A stretch of DNA of 21,590 nucleotides from positions 1 to 21,590 of the forward strand of contig JBEKUI010000041.1 in the NCBI GenBank assembly GCA_049515175.1. Direction: 5' to 3'. This document shows positions 8,302-15,964 of this stretch, one piece after another. A program made the translations under genes and the position numbers. The notes beneath the pieces were generated by a model. It was not told the DNA's origin and did not search any database. It saw only the letters and a list, made by a program, of their open reading frames with translations. Positions within the stretch are counted from its first letter, which is position 1; each line of letters starts with the position of its first letter. This DNA comes from JACQNR01 sp049515175. GTDB lineage: Bacteria > Acidobacteriota > Terriglobia > UBA7540.

Positions 8302-9507
8302 ATGGGCGCACTTCAGGTACCTCCTATTCCAGAACTCCCGGGCCCCCTGTTTCCTGAGATTGCGAGCGCCGAAGAGAAGTTCCGCCGATGCATTCAGTGC
8401 GGGGTCTGCAGCGGTTCGTGCCCCATGGGCGAAGCGATGGATTACGCGCCGCGCAAAGCCGTCAAGATGCTCCTCGAAGGGCGGTTCAACGAAGTCGTGG
8501 AAAGCAACACACCTTGGCTGTGCGTTTCGTGCCACACCTGCGCGGTGCGTTGCCCGAGCCAGTTGCAGATTTCGGATGGCCTCTTTCCCGCCCTCCGTGC
8601 CGCCGTGGTCGCGGGAGGCAAGGCGCTCGACCAGGACCTGCAGAAGGCGCTGCAGAACACCTACCTTTACGGGAACCCCATGGGCATCTCGCCCAAGAAG
8701 CGCGCCGACTGGGCGAAGACCGCCGGCGTGCCCGTGCCCATCATCTCGCAGTTGAAGCGGCCGGTGGACGTGCTGTGGATTGTGGAATGTAACCCGTCGT
8801 TTGAACCGCGCGGGCAGGAAATCTCCAAACTGCTGGCGCGCATTCTGAACGCCCTGGGTGTGGACTTCGCCATCCTGGGCCACGAAGAACGCTGTCTGGG
8901 TGATTGCGAGTGGCTGGCGGGCGAGCGCGGCCTGTTCGAGATGCTCATCGAGCGGAACATCGAGATACTCAACAAGTACAAGTTCCGCGAAATCATCATG
9001 ACCGACCCGCACTCCTACCGCACGCTGCGCAACATCTACCCGGCGCTGGGTGGACGATACAACGTCCAACCCGTCGTCGCGTTCCTGGCCGAGCGACTTG
9101 GTCAATTGAAACCGCTGCTCAAAAAGAAGCTCAACGCCACGGTGACCTATCACGACTCCTGCTGCCTGGGTCGCAAGACTTCACATTACGAAGAGCCGCG
9201 CATGCTGCTCCAGGCGATTCCCGGCATCAAGACGGTGGAAATGATCCAGAACCGCGAATCCGCCCTGTGCTGCGGTGGGGGCGGAAGCACCGTCTACCTC
9301 GACCGCTTTATCCAGGAGCGAGTGAAGGATCGTCTGGCCGACCGGCGCATTCTGCAAGCGGCGGCGACAGGCGCGGGGACGCTGGCCGTGGCCTGCCCCT
9401 TCGAGCCCTCGCGCTTTGAAGACGCGGTCAAGATCACAGGCCACGAAGGGAAGCTGGTCGTGCGCGACATCATCGAGTTGCTGGCCGAGTCTATGGAGCT
9501 CGCCTGA
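8302..9507 (+). CDS. Soluble HdrD/GlpC-like Fe-S protein (HdrC-HdrB type fusion) with degenerate CCG motifs
   Basis: This 401-residue protein combines an N-terminal HdrC-like ferredoxin part with two CCG-type domains, as in HdrD. The 4Fe-4S motifs are C30/C33/C36/C40 and C74/C77/C80/C84. The first CCG domain is degenerate: the usual CCG is ERCLGDC (C198, C202), and the usual CPHC is DPHS (235-238). The second keeps C287-C288 and C323-C324 but ends in CPFE (365-368) instead of CPFC. It is similar throughout to the soluble part of the membrane protein at 11285-13327 (compare TDPHSYRTLRNIYP with TDPHVYNTLKNEYP), so they are paralogues. It probably relays electrons between HdrBC and EtfAB; this is inferred from gene order. 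AAGGAG lies just before the start. Confidence 0.85.
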   Translation: MGALQVPPIPELPGPLFPEIASAEEKFRRCIQCGVCSGSCPMGEAMDYAPRKAVKMLLEGRFNEVVESNTPWLCVSCHTCAVRCPSQLQISDGLFPALRAAVVAGGKALDQDLQKALQNTYLYGNPMGISPKKRADWAKTAGVPVPIISQLKRPVDVLWIVECNPSFEPRGQEISKLLARILNALGVDFAILGHEERCLGDCEWLAGERGLFEMLIERNIEILNKYKFREIIMTDPHSYRTLRNIYPALGGRYNVQPVVAFLAERLGQLKPLLKKKLNATVTYHDSCCLGRKTSHYEEPRMLLQAIPGIKTVEMIQNRESALCCGGGGSTVYLDRFIQERVKDRLADRRILQAAATGAGTLAVACPFEPSRFEDAVKITGHEGKLVVRDIIELLAESMELA

Positions 9508-9521
9508 AGGAGGAAGGGACC

Positions 9522-10292
9522 ATGAATATCGCCGTGCTCACCAAACAGGTCCCTGACCTGGTGGAAGGGGTGGAGATTGACGCCAGCGGCAAGGCCGTCG
9601 ATTCCGATTCCATTCGCTACATCCTGAGTGAATCGGACGACCACGCCTTGGAAGAGGCATTGCTGATTAAGGAGCGCGTGCAGGCGCGCGTCGAAGTATT
9701 TTCGCTCGAAACCGGCGAGGTGCGCGACTCACTCTGCACGGCCCTGGCGAAGGGCGCGGACCGTGTGGTGATGATTCGAACCGGGCTCGATACGCCGCCC
9801 GTGAATCACACCGCCGCCAAGATCTTCGCCTCGGTGCTGGAGGGACTTTCGTTTGACCTCATCTTGACTGGAGTGCGCGCCATCGATGACTTGGACGGTT
9901 CGCTGGGCGGACTGCTTGCCGGCTATCTCAATCTTCCTTACGTGGGCCTGGTTCGCAAAGTCGAGATGACGAACGGCACCGCCCTGGCGGTCGTGCAGAA
10001 GGAATACCCGGGCGGATACGCGGCGGAATTGGAAGTGAAGCTCCCGGCCGTGCTGGGCGTCCAGGCCGCCGAGCACCCACCGCGCTACGTGCCCGTCAGC
10101 CGACTGCGCCAGGTGATGAAAACCGCGAGCGTCGAGGAGAAGGAAACCACGCCGCCCGAGGCGGAAATCGTAGATGTGGCGCGAATGTTCAAACCCGAGG
10201 AAGGCGCCGGAGCGTCCCTGCTCTCCGGCACGCCGGAAGAGGTCGTCCGCCAAATGGTTGACCTGTTCGCGGAACGACGCCTCGTGAGGTGA
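9522..10292 (+). CDS. etfB: Electron transfer flavoprotein, beta subunit
   Basis: EtfB (256 residues) pairs with EtfA to carry electrons from dehydrogenases, such as acyl-CoA dehydrogenases, to the respiratory chain or to bifurcating partners. Seen are the N-terminal KQVPD (8-12) and the nucleotide-binding loop GVRAIDDLDGSLGG (117-130). In bifurcating Etfs this loop typically reads AIDGDTAQVGP and binds a second FAD, while in ordinary Etfs it binds AMP; this loop matches neither closely, though AIDD followed by LLAGYL recalls the AMP-binding form. The start is supported by GAAGGAGGAAGGG. It sits 14 bp after the HdrD-like gene and 3 bp before etfA, so translational coupling is likely. No acyl-CoA dehydrogenase gene is nearby. 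Confidence 0.93.
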   Translation: MNIAVLTKQVPDLVEGVEIDASGKAVDSDSIRYILSESDDHALEEALLIKERVQARVEVFSLETGEVRDSLCTALAKGADRVVMIRTGLDTPPVNHTAAKIFASVLEGLSFDLILTGVRAIDDLDGSLGGLLAGYLNLPYVGLVRKVEMTNGTALAVVQKEYPGGYAAELEVKLPAVLGVQAAEHPPRYVPVSRLRQVMKTASVEEKETTPPEAEIVDVARMFKPEEGAGASLLSGTPEEVVRQMVDLFAERRLVR

Positions 10293-10295
10293 AGT

Positions 10296-11285
10296 ATGAC
10301 CAAAGACGTTTGGGTGGTCGCCGAGAAATTTCAGGGACGCTTGAACGACATCACGCTCGAGCTGATCGGGAAAGGCCGCGAGCTGGCCCAGGCCGGGGAG
10401 GCCAAGCTGGCGGTCGTCCTGCTGGGGTGCGAGGTGAAGGGGTTGGTCGGCGAACTCGCGGGGGCCGATGTCGTCTGGGTGGCGGACCGGCCGGAGCTGC
10501 GCGAGTTCACGTCGGAGGCTTACAGCACAGCGCTCGAAGCAGCGTTGAAAGACGCGGACCCCCGCATCGTCCTCATGGGCAGCACGTCGGCGGGGCTCGA
10601 TCTGCTCAGCCTGATCTCCGCTCGCACGGGAAAACCCTGCCTCGATAACTGCACGAAGCTGGAAGTCCGCGATGACCGCCTCTTCGCCACCAGCCAAATC
10701 TATGGCGGCAAAATCTTCGCCGAAGTGGCCGTGCCGGAGGCGACGACGCTTGTCGCCGTCGTTCCCGGTTCCTTCCCCAAGCCGGAGACCGTGGCGGCAG
10801 GCCGGCCGGAGGTTCACGAAATCCCGCTGCCCGCGACCTTGCCAGAAGTTCGAACCAAGTTTCGCAAGTTGATCGAGCCGCCGCCCGGTGACGTGGACAT
10901 CACCCAGTCCTCCGTCCTGGTCGCGGTGGGGCGCGGCATTCAAAACGCCGACAACCTGGCGATGGCGAAAGAACTCGCGGAGGCGATGGGTGGCGCAGTC
11001 TGCGCCTCGCGCCCGGTGATCGACCAGGGCTGGCTGCCGCTCACTCGCCAGGTGGGCAAGTCCGGCATGACCGTCAAACCGAAACTCTATCTGGCCTTTG
11101 GCATCAGCGGCGCCCCGGAGCACTGGGAAGGCATGAAAAACTCCGAGTTGATCGTCGCCGTCAACACCGACGCCAAGGCGCCGATTTTCGCGGGGGCGCA
11201 TTACGGTGCGGTCGTTGATGCTCTCGACCTGATTCCCTTGCTGACCGAAGAGGTCCGCAAGGCAAACATGAAGAAGGCAGGCTGA
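10296..11285 (+). CDS. etfA: Electron transfer flavoprotein, alpha subunit
   Basis: EtfA (329 residues) binds the electron-carrying FAD in its C-terminal domain and forms a heterodimer with EtfB. The FAD signature is clear: VGRGIQ, then ASRPVIDQGWLPLTRQVGKSG, LYLAFGISGA and AVNTDAKAPIF. The family usually has QVGQTG at the flavin loop; here it is QVGKSG. The N-terminal domain (to about residue 190) is the usual EtfB-like fold contacting EtfB. Its stop codon overlaps the start of the membrane-protein gene in TGATG, which strongly suggests coupled translation and that the membrane protein is the Etf redox partner. Confidence 0.93.
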   Translation: MTKDVWVVAEKFQGRLNDITLELIGKGRELAQAGEAKLAVVLLGCEVKGLVGELAGADVVWVADRPELREFTSEAYSTALEAALKDADPRIVLMGSTSAGLDLLSLISARTGKPCLDNCTKLEVRDDRLFATSQIYGGKIFAEVAVPEATTLVAVVPGSFPKPETVAAGRPEVHEIPLPATLPEVRTKFRKLIEPPPGDVDITQSSVLVAVGRGIQNADNLAMAKELAEAMGGAVCASRPVIDQGWLPLTRQVGKSGMTVKPKLYLAFGISGAPEHWEGMKNSELIVAVNTDAKAPIFAGAHYGAVVDALDLIPLLTEEVRKANMKKAG

Positions 11286-13327
11286 TGATTCCGGGTCCTC
11301 CCAAAATGGCGCTGACGGCAGATTGGGCAATCCTCTGGGCCCTGTTTCTCACCGCGTCCGGGCTGTTCGCCTGGCGGGTCAGCTATTTGATCCGTCTCCT
11401 CCGCCTGGGCCGCCCGGAAATGCGCTGGGACCGCATTCCGGAGCGCATCCAGAAAGTCCTGGTTTACGTCTTCGGTCAGCGCCGCATGCTCGATGAACCG
11501 CTGGTGGGCATCCCGCATCTCTTCATTTTCTACGGCTTTGTGGTTTTTCTGCTCGCCACGAGCGGCATGCTTCTCCAAGGGTTGCTGCCGGGGCTCCCCG
11601 TTCCCCGCCTGGAAGAAAACCGCTACGTCGCGCCCATCATCGATATCTTCGCGGCGCTCGTGCTGGCCGCACTGGCCATCACCTCCTTCCGCCGATTCAT
11701 CCTCCGTCCCGAAGGCCTGCAACAGACCTGGGACGCGACGCTGGTCAACGCTCTGATTGCCGCGTTGATGGTGACTTATCTTGGCGCGTCGAGCTTCCAT
11801 ATCGTCGCCTCGCCTGCTGAAAGCAAGATTTGGACGCCCTTTGCGTGGGGGCTGGCCGATGGGTTCGGCCGCTCGGCGACACTGCGCGCCCATGCCGCAG
11901 CCACCCATCACGCTTTCTGGTGGGCGCACATTTCTATTGTCCTTTTCTTCCTGGCTTATCTGCCCTACTCGAAGCATCTGCACCTGCTCGCTTCGCCTTT
12001 CAGCGTGTTCTTCAGCCGGCTCGATCCGCCCGGCCGACTGGCCGCGCCGCCCGCTGAAAGCGCACGTCTCGGCGCCGAGCGGCTGGAGGAATTCACCTGG
12101 CGGCAGTTGCTCTCCGCCTTCGCCTGCGCCGAGTGCGGACGCTGCGAACGCGCCTGCCCGAGTCATACCTCTGGCGAGCCGTGCTCGCCCCGGCAGCTCG
12201 TTCATAACCTGAAGGTGCAATTGCTCCAATACGGCCCGACGCTGCTTGAGAAGGCCCGTGCCACCGCGGATGGCGGCGAGCCGGCGTTGATTGGCGGCCT
12301 GATCGCTCCCAAAGAGCTCTGGGCCTGTACCACATGCCTCTCCTGCGCCGAGCACTGCCCGGTGCTCAACGAGCACATGTCGATCATGGTGGACCTGCGA
12401 CGGCGGCTCGTCGAGCGCGGCGAATTGGACGAGCGGCTGCAGGAGGCTTTCAGCAACCTGCAACGCTACGGCAACTCCTTTGGGCAGTCGGAGCGCAAGC
12501 GCGCCGTCTGGACGCAAGGCCTCGGCTTCAAGCCTAAGGACGCGCGCAAGGAGCCGGTCGAGTGGCTGTGGTACATGGGCGAGTACGCCTGCTACCACCC
12601 GGCGCTTCAGGAATCGACGCGGGCGCTGGCGCGAGTGCTGCACTCCGCCGAAGTGGACTTCGGCATTCTCTACGAGGCGGAGCGCAATACCGGCAACGAC
12701 GCGCGCCGGGCCGGCGAAGAGGGCCTGTTCGAACTGCTGCGCGAGAAGAACACCGCCACGCTCCAGAAGGCGATGTTCAACAACATCTTTACGACCGACC
12801 CGCACGTCTACAACACGCTCAAGAACGAGTACCCGGAGCTGAATCACGGCCGGCATCCCGTCCATCACTATACGGAGCTGCTCGCTGCCCTGCTGGAACG
12901 CGGACGGCTGAAGGTCGCGAACCCGCTGCACGCGCACGTCACCTATCACGACCCGTGCTACCTGGGGCGCTACAACGGAGTGTACGAGGCGCCACGGCAA
13001 GTTCTGCGGGCGCTGGGGACGAAAGTGATCGAAATGCCGCGCTCGCGCCGCGACAGTTTCTGCTGCGGCGGAGGCGGCGGGCGCGTGTGGATGGAGGAGA
13101 TCGGCGAGGCGCAATCGCGCCCCAGCGAAAACCGGGTGAAGGAAGCGGCGGCGCTCGCGGGCGTCGAGATGCTCGTCGTCGCCTGCCCGAAAGATTTTGT
13201 GATGTTCACCGACGCGGTGAAAACGGCTGGGTTGGAAGGCCGCCTCGTGATTCGCGACCTGACCGACCTGGTTGCAGAGGCGGTCTCTGGGAAAGAAGCG
13301 GCGGCCCTGCAGGCCAAGGCCGCGTGA
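11285..13327 (+). CDS. Membrane NarI-like/HdrD-like fusion, probable Etf:menaquinone oxidoreductase
   Basis: This 680-residue protein has about five N-terminal transmembrane helices (roughly residues 13-36, 77-103, 116-136, 151-175, 209-228) with several histidines (H78, H172, H203, H208, H209, H215) that could ligate b-type haem, as in NarI-like domains. A cytoplasmic part follows, with two 4Fe-4S motifs (C281/C284/C287/C291 and C348/C351/C354/C358) and two CCG-type domains. The first CCG domain has lost its ligands: N468-T469 replaces CC, and DPHV (505-508) replaces CPHC. The second keeps C558 and C593-C594 but ends CPKD (634-637). Such fusions next to etfBA are known as Etf:(methyl)menaquinone oxidoreductases. 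Quinone coupling here is inferred from that and from the TGATG overlap with etfA. Confidence 0.85.
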   Translation: MIPGPPKMALTADWAILWALFLTASGLFAWRVSYLIRLLRLGRPEMRWDRIPERIQKVLVYVFGQRRMLDEPLVGIPHLFIFYGFVVFLLATSGMLLQGLLPGLPVPRLEENRYVAPIIDIFAALVLAALAITSFRRFILRPEGLQQTWDATLVNALIAALMVTYLGASSFHIVASPAESKIWTPFAWGLADGFGRSATLRAHAAATHHAFWWAHISIVLFFLAYLPYSKHLHLLASPFSVFFSRLDPPGRLAAPPAESARLGAERLEEFTWRQLLSAFACAECGRCERACPSHTSGEPCSPRQLVHNLKVQLLQYGPTLLEKARATADGGEPALIGGLIAPKELWACTTCLSCAEHCPVLNEHMSIMVDLRRRLVERGELDERLQEAFSNLQRYGNSFGQSERKRAVWTQGLGFKPKDARKEPVEWLWYMGEYACYHPALQESTRALARVLHSAEVDFGILYEAERNTGNDARRAGEEGLFELLREKNTATLQKAMFNNIFTTDPHVYNTLKNEYPELNHGRHPVHHYTELLAALLERGRLKVANPLHAHVTYHDPCYLGRYNGVYEAPRQVLRALGTKVIEMPRSRRDSFCCGGGGGRVWMEEIGEAQSRPSENRVKEAAALAGVEMLVVACPKDFVMFTDAVKTAGLEGRLVIRDLTDLVAEAVSGKEAAALQAKAA

Positions 13328-13328
13328 G

Positions 13329-13385
13329 GTAGCGCCGCCATCTCGGCGGCCAGCAAAACACCTGCCGGCTAAAAGCCGGCGCTAC
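13329..13385. repeat. REP-like double-hairpin repeat inside the operon
   Basis: The 57-bp element is bounded by inverted ends GTAGCGCCG (13329-13337) and CGGCGCTAC (13377-13385). Inside are two small hairpins: GCCGCC/GGCGGC around ATCTC (13334-13350) and GCCGGC/GCCGGC around TAAAA (13364-13380). It fills the 75-bp gap between the membrane-protein gene and hdrA. Elements of this look are scattered in Acidobacteriota and related genomes; here it may stabilise or attenuate the message. Confidence 0.75.
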
Positions 13386-13402
13386 ACAGAGAGGACACAG
13401 CC

Positions 13403-15394
13403 ATGAACGGCAACGGGAACCACAGCGTACGAATCGGAGTTTACGTTTGCCATTGCGGAACGAACATCGCGGGCAAGGTGGATGTGAATGCCCTCGCGGA
13501 GTTTGCCGGCAAGCTGCCGGGGTTTATCGTCTCGCGCGAGTACAAATACATGTGCTCAGACCCGGGACAGGATCTCATCGTCAAGGACGTCAAGGAACAC
13601 CAGCTGAATCGCGTGGTCGTAGCCTCCTGTTCCCCGCACCTGCACGAGCTGACGTTTCGCAAGACCACGGAAAATGCCGGGCTGAATCCCTACCTGTTCC
13701 ATCTGGTGAACATCCGCGAACACGTTTCGTGGGTGAGTGACGACGTGGCGGCGGCCACGGAGAAATCCAAAGCATTGGTCAAGGCCGCCGTGAGCCGCGC
13801 GTTCTGGCTTCAGGAACTGGAGCCGCGGCGCGTCCCGGTGAATCCCGCCGTGCTCATCGTGGGTGGCGGCATCGCCGGAATTCACGCCGCGCTGACGCTG
13901 GCGAACGGCAACAAGCAGGTCTATCTCGTCGAGCGCAAGCCCACCATCGGCGGACACATGGCGCAATTCGACAAGACATTTCCAACGCTCGACTGCGCGG
14001 CGTGCATCCTCACTCCCAAGATGACCGCCGTGAAGCAGCATCCCAACATCCACCTGATGACCTATTCCGAGGTCAGCCAGGTCAGCGGCTTCGTCGGCAA
14101 TTTCAAGGTCAAGGTGAAGCGTTACCCGCGCTACGTGGACGAGGAAAAATGCGTCGGCTGCCTGAAGTGCATCGAGGAGTGCGTTTACAAGGAAGGCAAA
14201 TACGCCAACGAATTCGACATGGGATTAGGCAAACGGAAACCGATTTACATGCCGTTCCCGCAGGCGGTGCCGCCCGTGCCGGTGATCGACCCCGAAACCT
14301 GCATTGAGTTCAAGTCGCACAAATGCCCCAAGGGTTGCATGGAGGTCTGCGGCGACCGCGACGCCATTGATTTCTCCCAGAAGGTGCAGGAAGTGGAACT
14401 GGATGTGGGCACGATCATCATGGCCACGGGCTTCAAGACCTTCGATCCTCATCGCGCCCCGCAATACGGCTACGGCAAGTTCCCCAACGTTTACACCAGC
14501 CTCGAAATCGAGCGGCTCGTCAACGCCTCGGGCCCGACGCTCGGGCAGGTGGTGATGCGCGACGGGAAGAAGCCGGAGTCCATCGGCGTCCTGCACTGCA
14601 TCGGCTCGCGCGACGAGAACACCAACAAGTACTGCTCGCGCGTCTGCTGCATGTATTCGCTCAAGCTCGCGCACCTGCTCAAGGAGAAGACCGGCGCGCA
14701 CCTCTACAACTTCTATATCGACATGCGCACGCCCGGCAAAGGCTTCGAGGAATTCTACAAGCGCGTGCTCGACGAGGGCGTCAGCTTCATCCGCGGCAAG
14801 GTGGCGGAAGTGAGTGGCTGGGCGCAGTCGCCCGCGGAAGAGGGCAAGCTCGTCCTGCGCGTGGAAGACACGCTGCTGGGGATCGTGCGGCGCATTCCGG
14901 TGGACATGGTGGTGCTCTCGGTCGCGATGGAACCCCAGGCCGATGTCGGAGAAGTGCGGCGGCTGTTCAACCTCGGCTGCTCGGCCGAGGGCTGGTTCCT
15001 GGAGCGCCATCCCAAGCTCGCGCCCGTCGATACCTTCACCGAGGGAATCTTCCTCGCGGGCTGCAACCAGGGTCCCAAGGATATTCCGGATACCGTGGCA
15101 CAGGCGGGCGCCGCGGCGGCGCAGTGCATGGCGCTCATCGACAAGGGCTTCGTCGAGATGGAGCCCAACACGGCCTGGATCGATGAGAAGCTCTGCTCGG
15201 GCTGCCACGTCTGCGTCGGGATGTGTCCTTACACGGCGATTCATTTCGACAGCGAGAAGAAGGTTGCCGTGCTCAACGAAGCTCTCTGCAAGGGCTGTGG
15301 AACGTGTGTCGCCGCCTGCCCCTCGGGCGCCGCACAGCAGAACCTTTTCCGGGATGAGCAACTCTTCGCCGAAGTGGAAGGAGTGCTGGTATGA
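13403..15394 (+). CDS. hdrA: HdrA-like flavin-containing electron-bifurcating subunit
   Basis: HdrA holds the FAD at which methanogen complexes split electrons between ferredoxin and heterodisulfide. This 663-residue protein has the full methanogen-type layout: N-terminal domain (GVYVCHCGTNIAG, CSPHLHE), FAD-binding GGGIAGI (154-160), the cysteine loop LDCAACILTPKM (C198, C201), an inserted ferredoxin domain (C250/C253/C256/C260 and C300/C308/C312/C316), and a C-terminal two-cluster ferredoxin domain (C598/C601/C604/C608; C629/C632/C635/C639). The closing of the flavin domain is GCNQGPKDIPDTVAQ. The terminal ferredoxin domain is the expected exit to free ferredoxin. It overlaps mvhD by ATGA. 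GAGAGGA precedes the start. All key cysteines are present, so bifurcation or its reverse is plausible but not proven. Confidence 0.93.
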   Translation: MNGNGNHSVRIGVYVCHCGTNIAGKVDVNALAEFAGKLPGFIVSREYKYMCSDPGQDLIVKDVKEHQLNRVVVASCSPHLHELTFRKTTENAGLNPYLFHLVNIREHVSWVSDDVAAATEKSKALVKAAVSRAFWLQELEPRRVPVNPAVLIVGGGIAGIHAALTLANGNKQVYLVERKPTIGGHMAQFDKTFPTLDCAACILTPKMTAVKQHPNIHLMTYSEVSQVSGFVGNFKVKVKRYPRYVDEEKCVGCLKCIEECVYKEGKYANEFDMGLGKRKPIYMPFPQAVPPVPVIDPETCIEFKSHKCPKGCMEVCGDRDAIDFSQKVQEVELDVGTIIMATGFKTFDPHRAPQYGYGKFPNVYTSLEIERLVNASGPTLGQVVMRDGKKPESIGVLHCIGSRDENTNKYCSRVCCMYSLKLAHLLKEKTGAHLYNFYIDMRTPGKGFEEFYKRVLDEGVSFIRGKVAEVSGWAQSPAEEGKLVLRVEDTLLGIVRRIPVDMVVLSVAMEPQADVGEVRRLFNLGCSAEGWFLERHPKLAPVDTFTEGIFLAGCNQGPKDIPDTVAQAGAAAAQCMALIDKGFVEMEPNTAWIDEKLCSGCHVCVGMCPYTAIHFDSEKKVAVLNEALCKGCGTCVAACPSGAAQQNLFRDEQLFAEVEGVLV

Positions 15395-15831
15395 ACACCG
15401 AATTCAGTCCGCGCATCGTCGGATTCTTCTGCAACTGGTGCACCTATCTCGCCGCCGATCTCGCGGGGACTTCGCGCATGAAGTACGCCCCCAACGTGCG
15501 CGTGGTGCGCACCATGTGCTCGGGGCGCGTCGATCCGCAGATGGTGCTGTGGGCCTTCCGCCACGGCGCCGACGGCGTGCTCATCGGCGGCTGCCACCCC
15601 GGAGATTGCCACTATCAGGAAGGGAACTACAAGGCGCTGCGGCGCGCCAAACTGCTGGGTAAGATGCTGCCGCAGTTTGGCATCGAGCCGGAACGACTGC
15701 GGCTGGAATGGATATCCGCCGCCGAAGGCGAGCGTCTGCGCGACGTGATGAATGATTTCACGGCGCAGATTCGCCGCCTCGGCCCGCTGCGCCAGAAAGA
15801 GGCAGCGGCTGGCGTCGCGATGGCGGCGTAA
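15391..15831 (+). CDS. mvhD: MvhD-like [2Fe-2S] subunit linking hydrogenase to HdrA
   Basis: MvhD (146 residues) is the small iron-sulfur adaptor that passes electrons between the hydrogenase small subunit and HdrA. Five conserved cysteines are present: C14 and C17 (FCNWC), C43 (MCSGR), C68 and C73 (GGCHPGDCHY). Four of them would hold the [2Fe-2S] cluster. The start overlaps the hdrA stop in ATGA, which fits a tight HdrA-MvhD contact. The chain ends in an Ala-rich tail. The stop codon is directly followed by a hairpin repeat before mvhG. Confidence 0.93.
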   Translation: MNTEFSPRIVGFFCNWCTYLAADLAGTSRMKYAPNVRVVRTMCSGRVDPQMVLWAFRHGADGVLIGGCHPGDCHYQEGNYKALRRAKLLGKMLPQFGIEPERLRLEWISAAEGERLRDVMNDFTAQIRRLGPLRQKEAAAGVAMAA

Positions 15832-15850
15832 GGGAGGGCTCCGCCCTCCC
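15832..15850. repeat. GC-rich hairpin directly after mvhD
   Basis: GGGAGGGC (15832-15839) pairs perfectly with GCCCTCCC (15843-15850) over a 3-nt loop. It begins at the base after the mvhD stop codon. No T-tract follows, so it looks more like an mRNA-stabilising or REP-type hairpin than a terminator. Confidence 0.65.
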
Positions 15851-15865
15851 GACTTTGCCTTACAG

Positions 15866-15916
15866 CCCTCTCCCTCGGGGAGAGGGTGGTCCGGCAAAGC
15901 CGGACCGGGTGAGGGA
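15866..15916. repeat. REP-like repeat with two hairpins before mvhG
   Basis: A 9-bp stem CCCTCTCCC/GGGAGAGGG (15866-15874 with 15878-15886) is followed at once by an 8-bp stem GGTCCGGC/GCCGGACC (15888-15895 with 15899-15906) and then GGGTGAGGGA. The 'ccctctccc...gggtgaggg' pattern is a widespread bacterial interspersed repeat. It lies in the 133-bp gap between mvhD and mvhG. Confidence 0.75.
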
Positions 15917-15964
15917 GTAAGAGAATCGACGGAACGAGTGGTTATAGGGAAGGAGCCAAGGACT

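Noticed and set aside
6683..9507. Reading the Hdr genes as a sulfur-oxidising sHdr or DsrMKJOP system
   Set aside because: No lipoate-binding protein, TusA, DsrE or other sHdr partner is present, and the genes are linked to Mvh hydrogenase and Etf instead.
9729..11330. A 533-codon minus-strand frame opposite etfB and etfA
   Set aside because: Antisense shadow spanning two well-identified genes; no recognisable motif.
11201..13114. A 637-codon minus-strand frame opposite the membrane protein gene
   Set aside because: Antisense shadow of a gene with clear transmembrane and Fe-S motifs; low-complexity Arg/Ala/Gly/Glu-rich translation.
13329..15916. The operon repeats as a CRISPR array
   Set aside because: They are isolated palindromic elements with no regular repeat-spacer pattern and no cas genes nearby.
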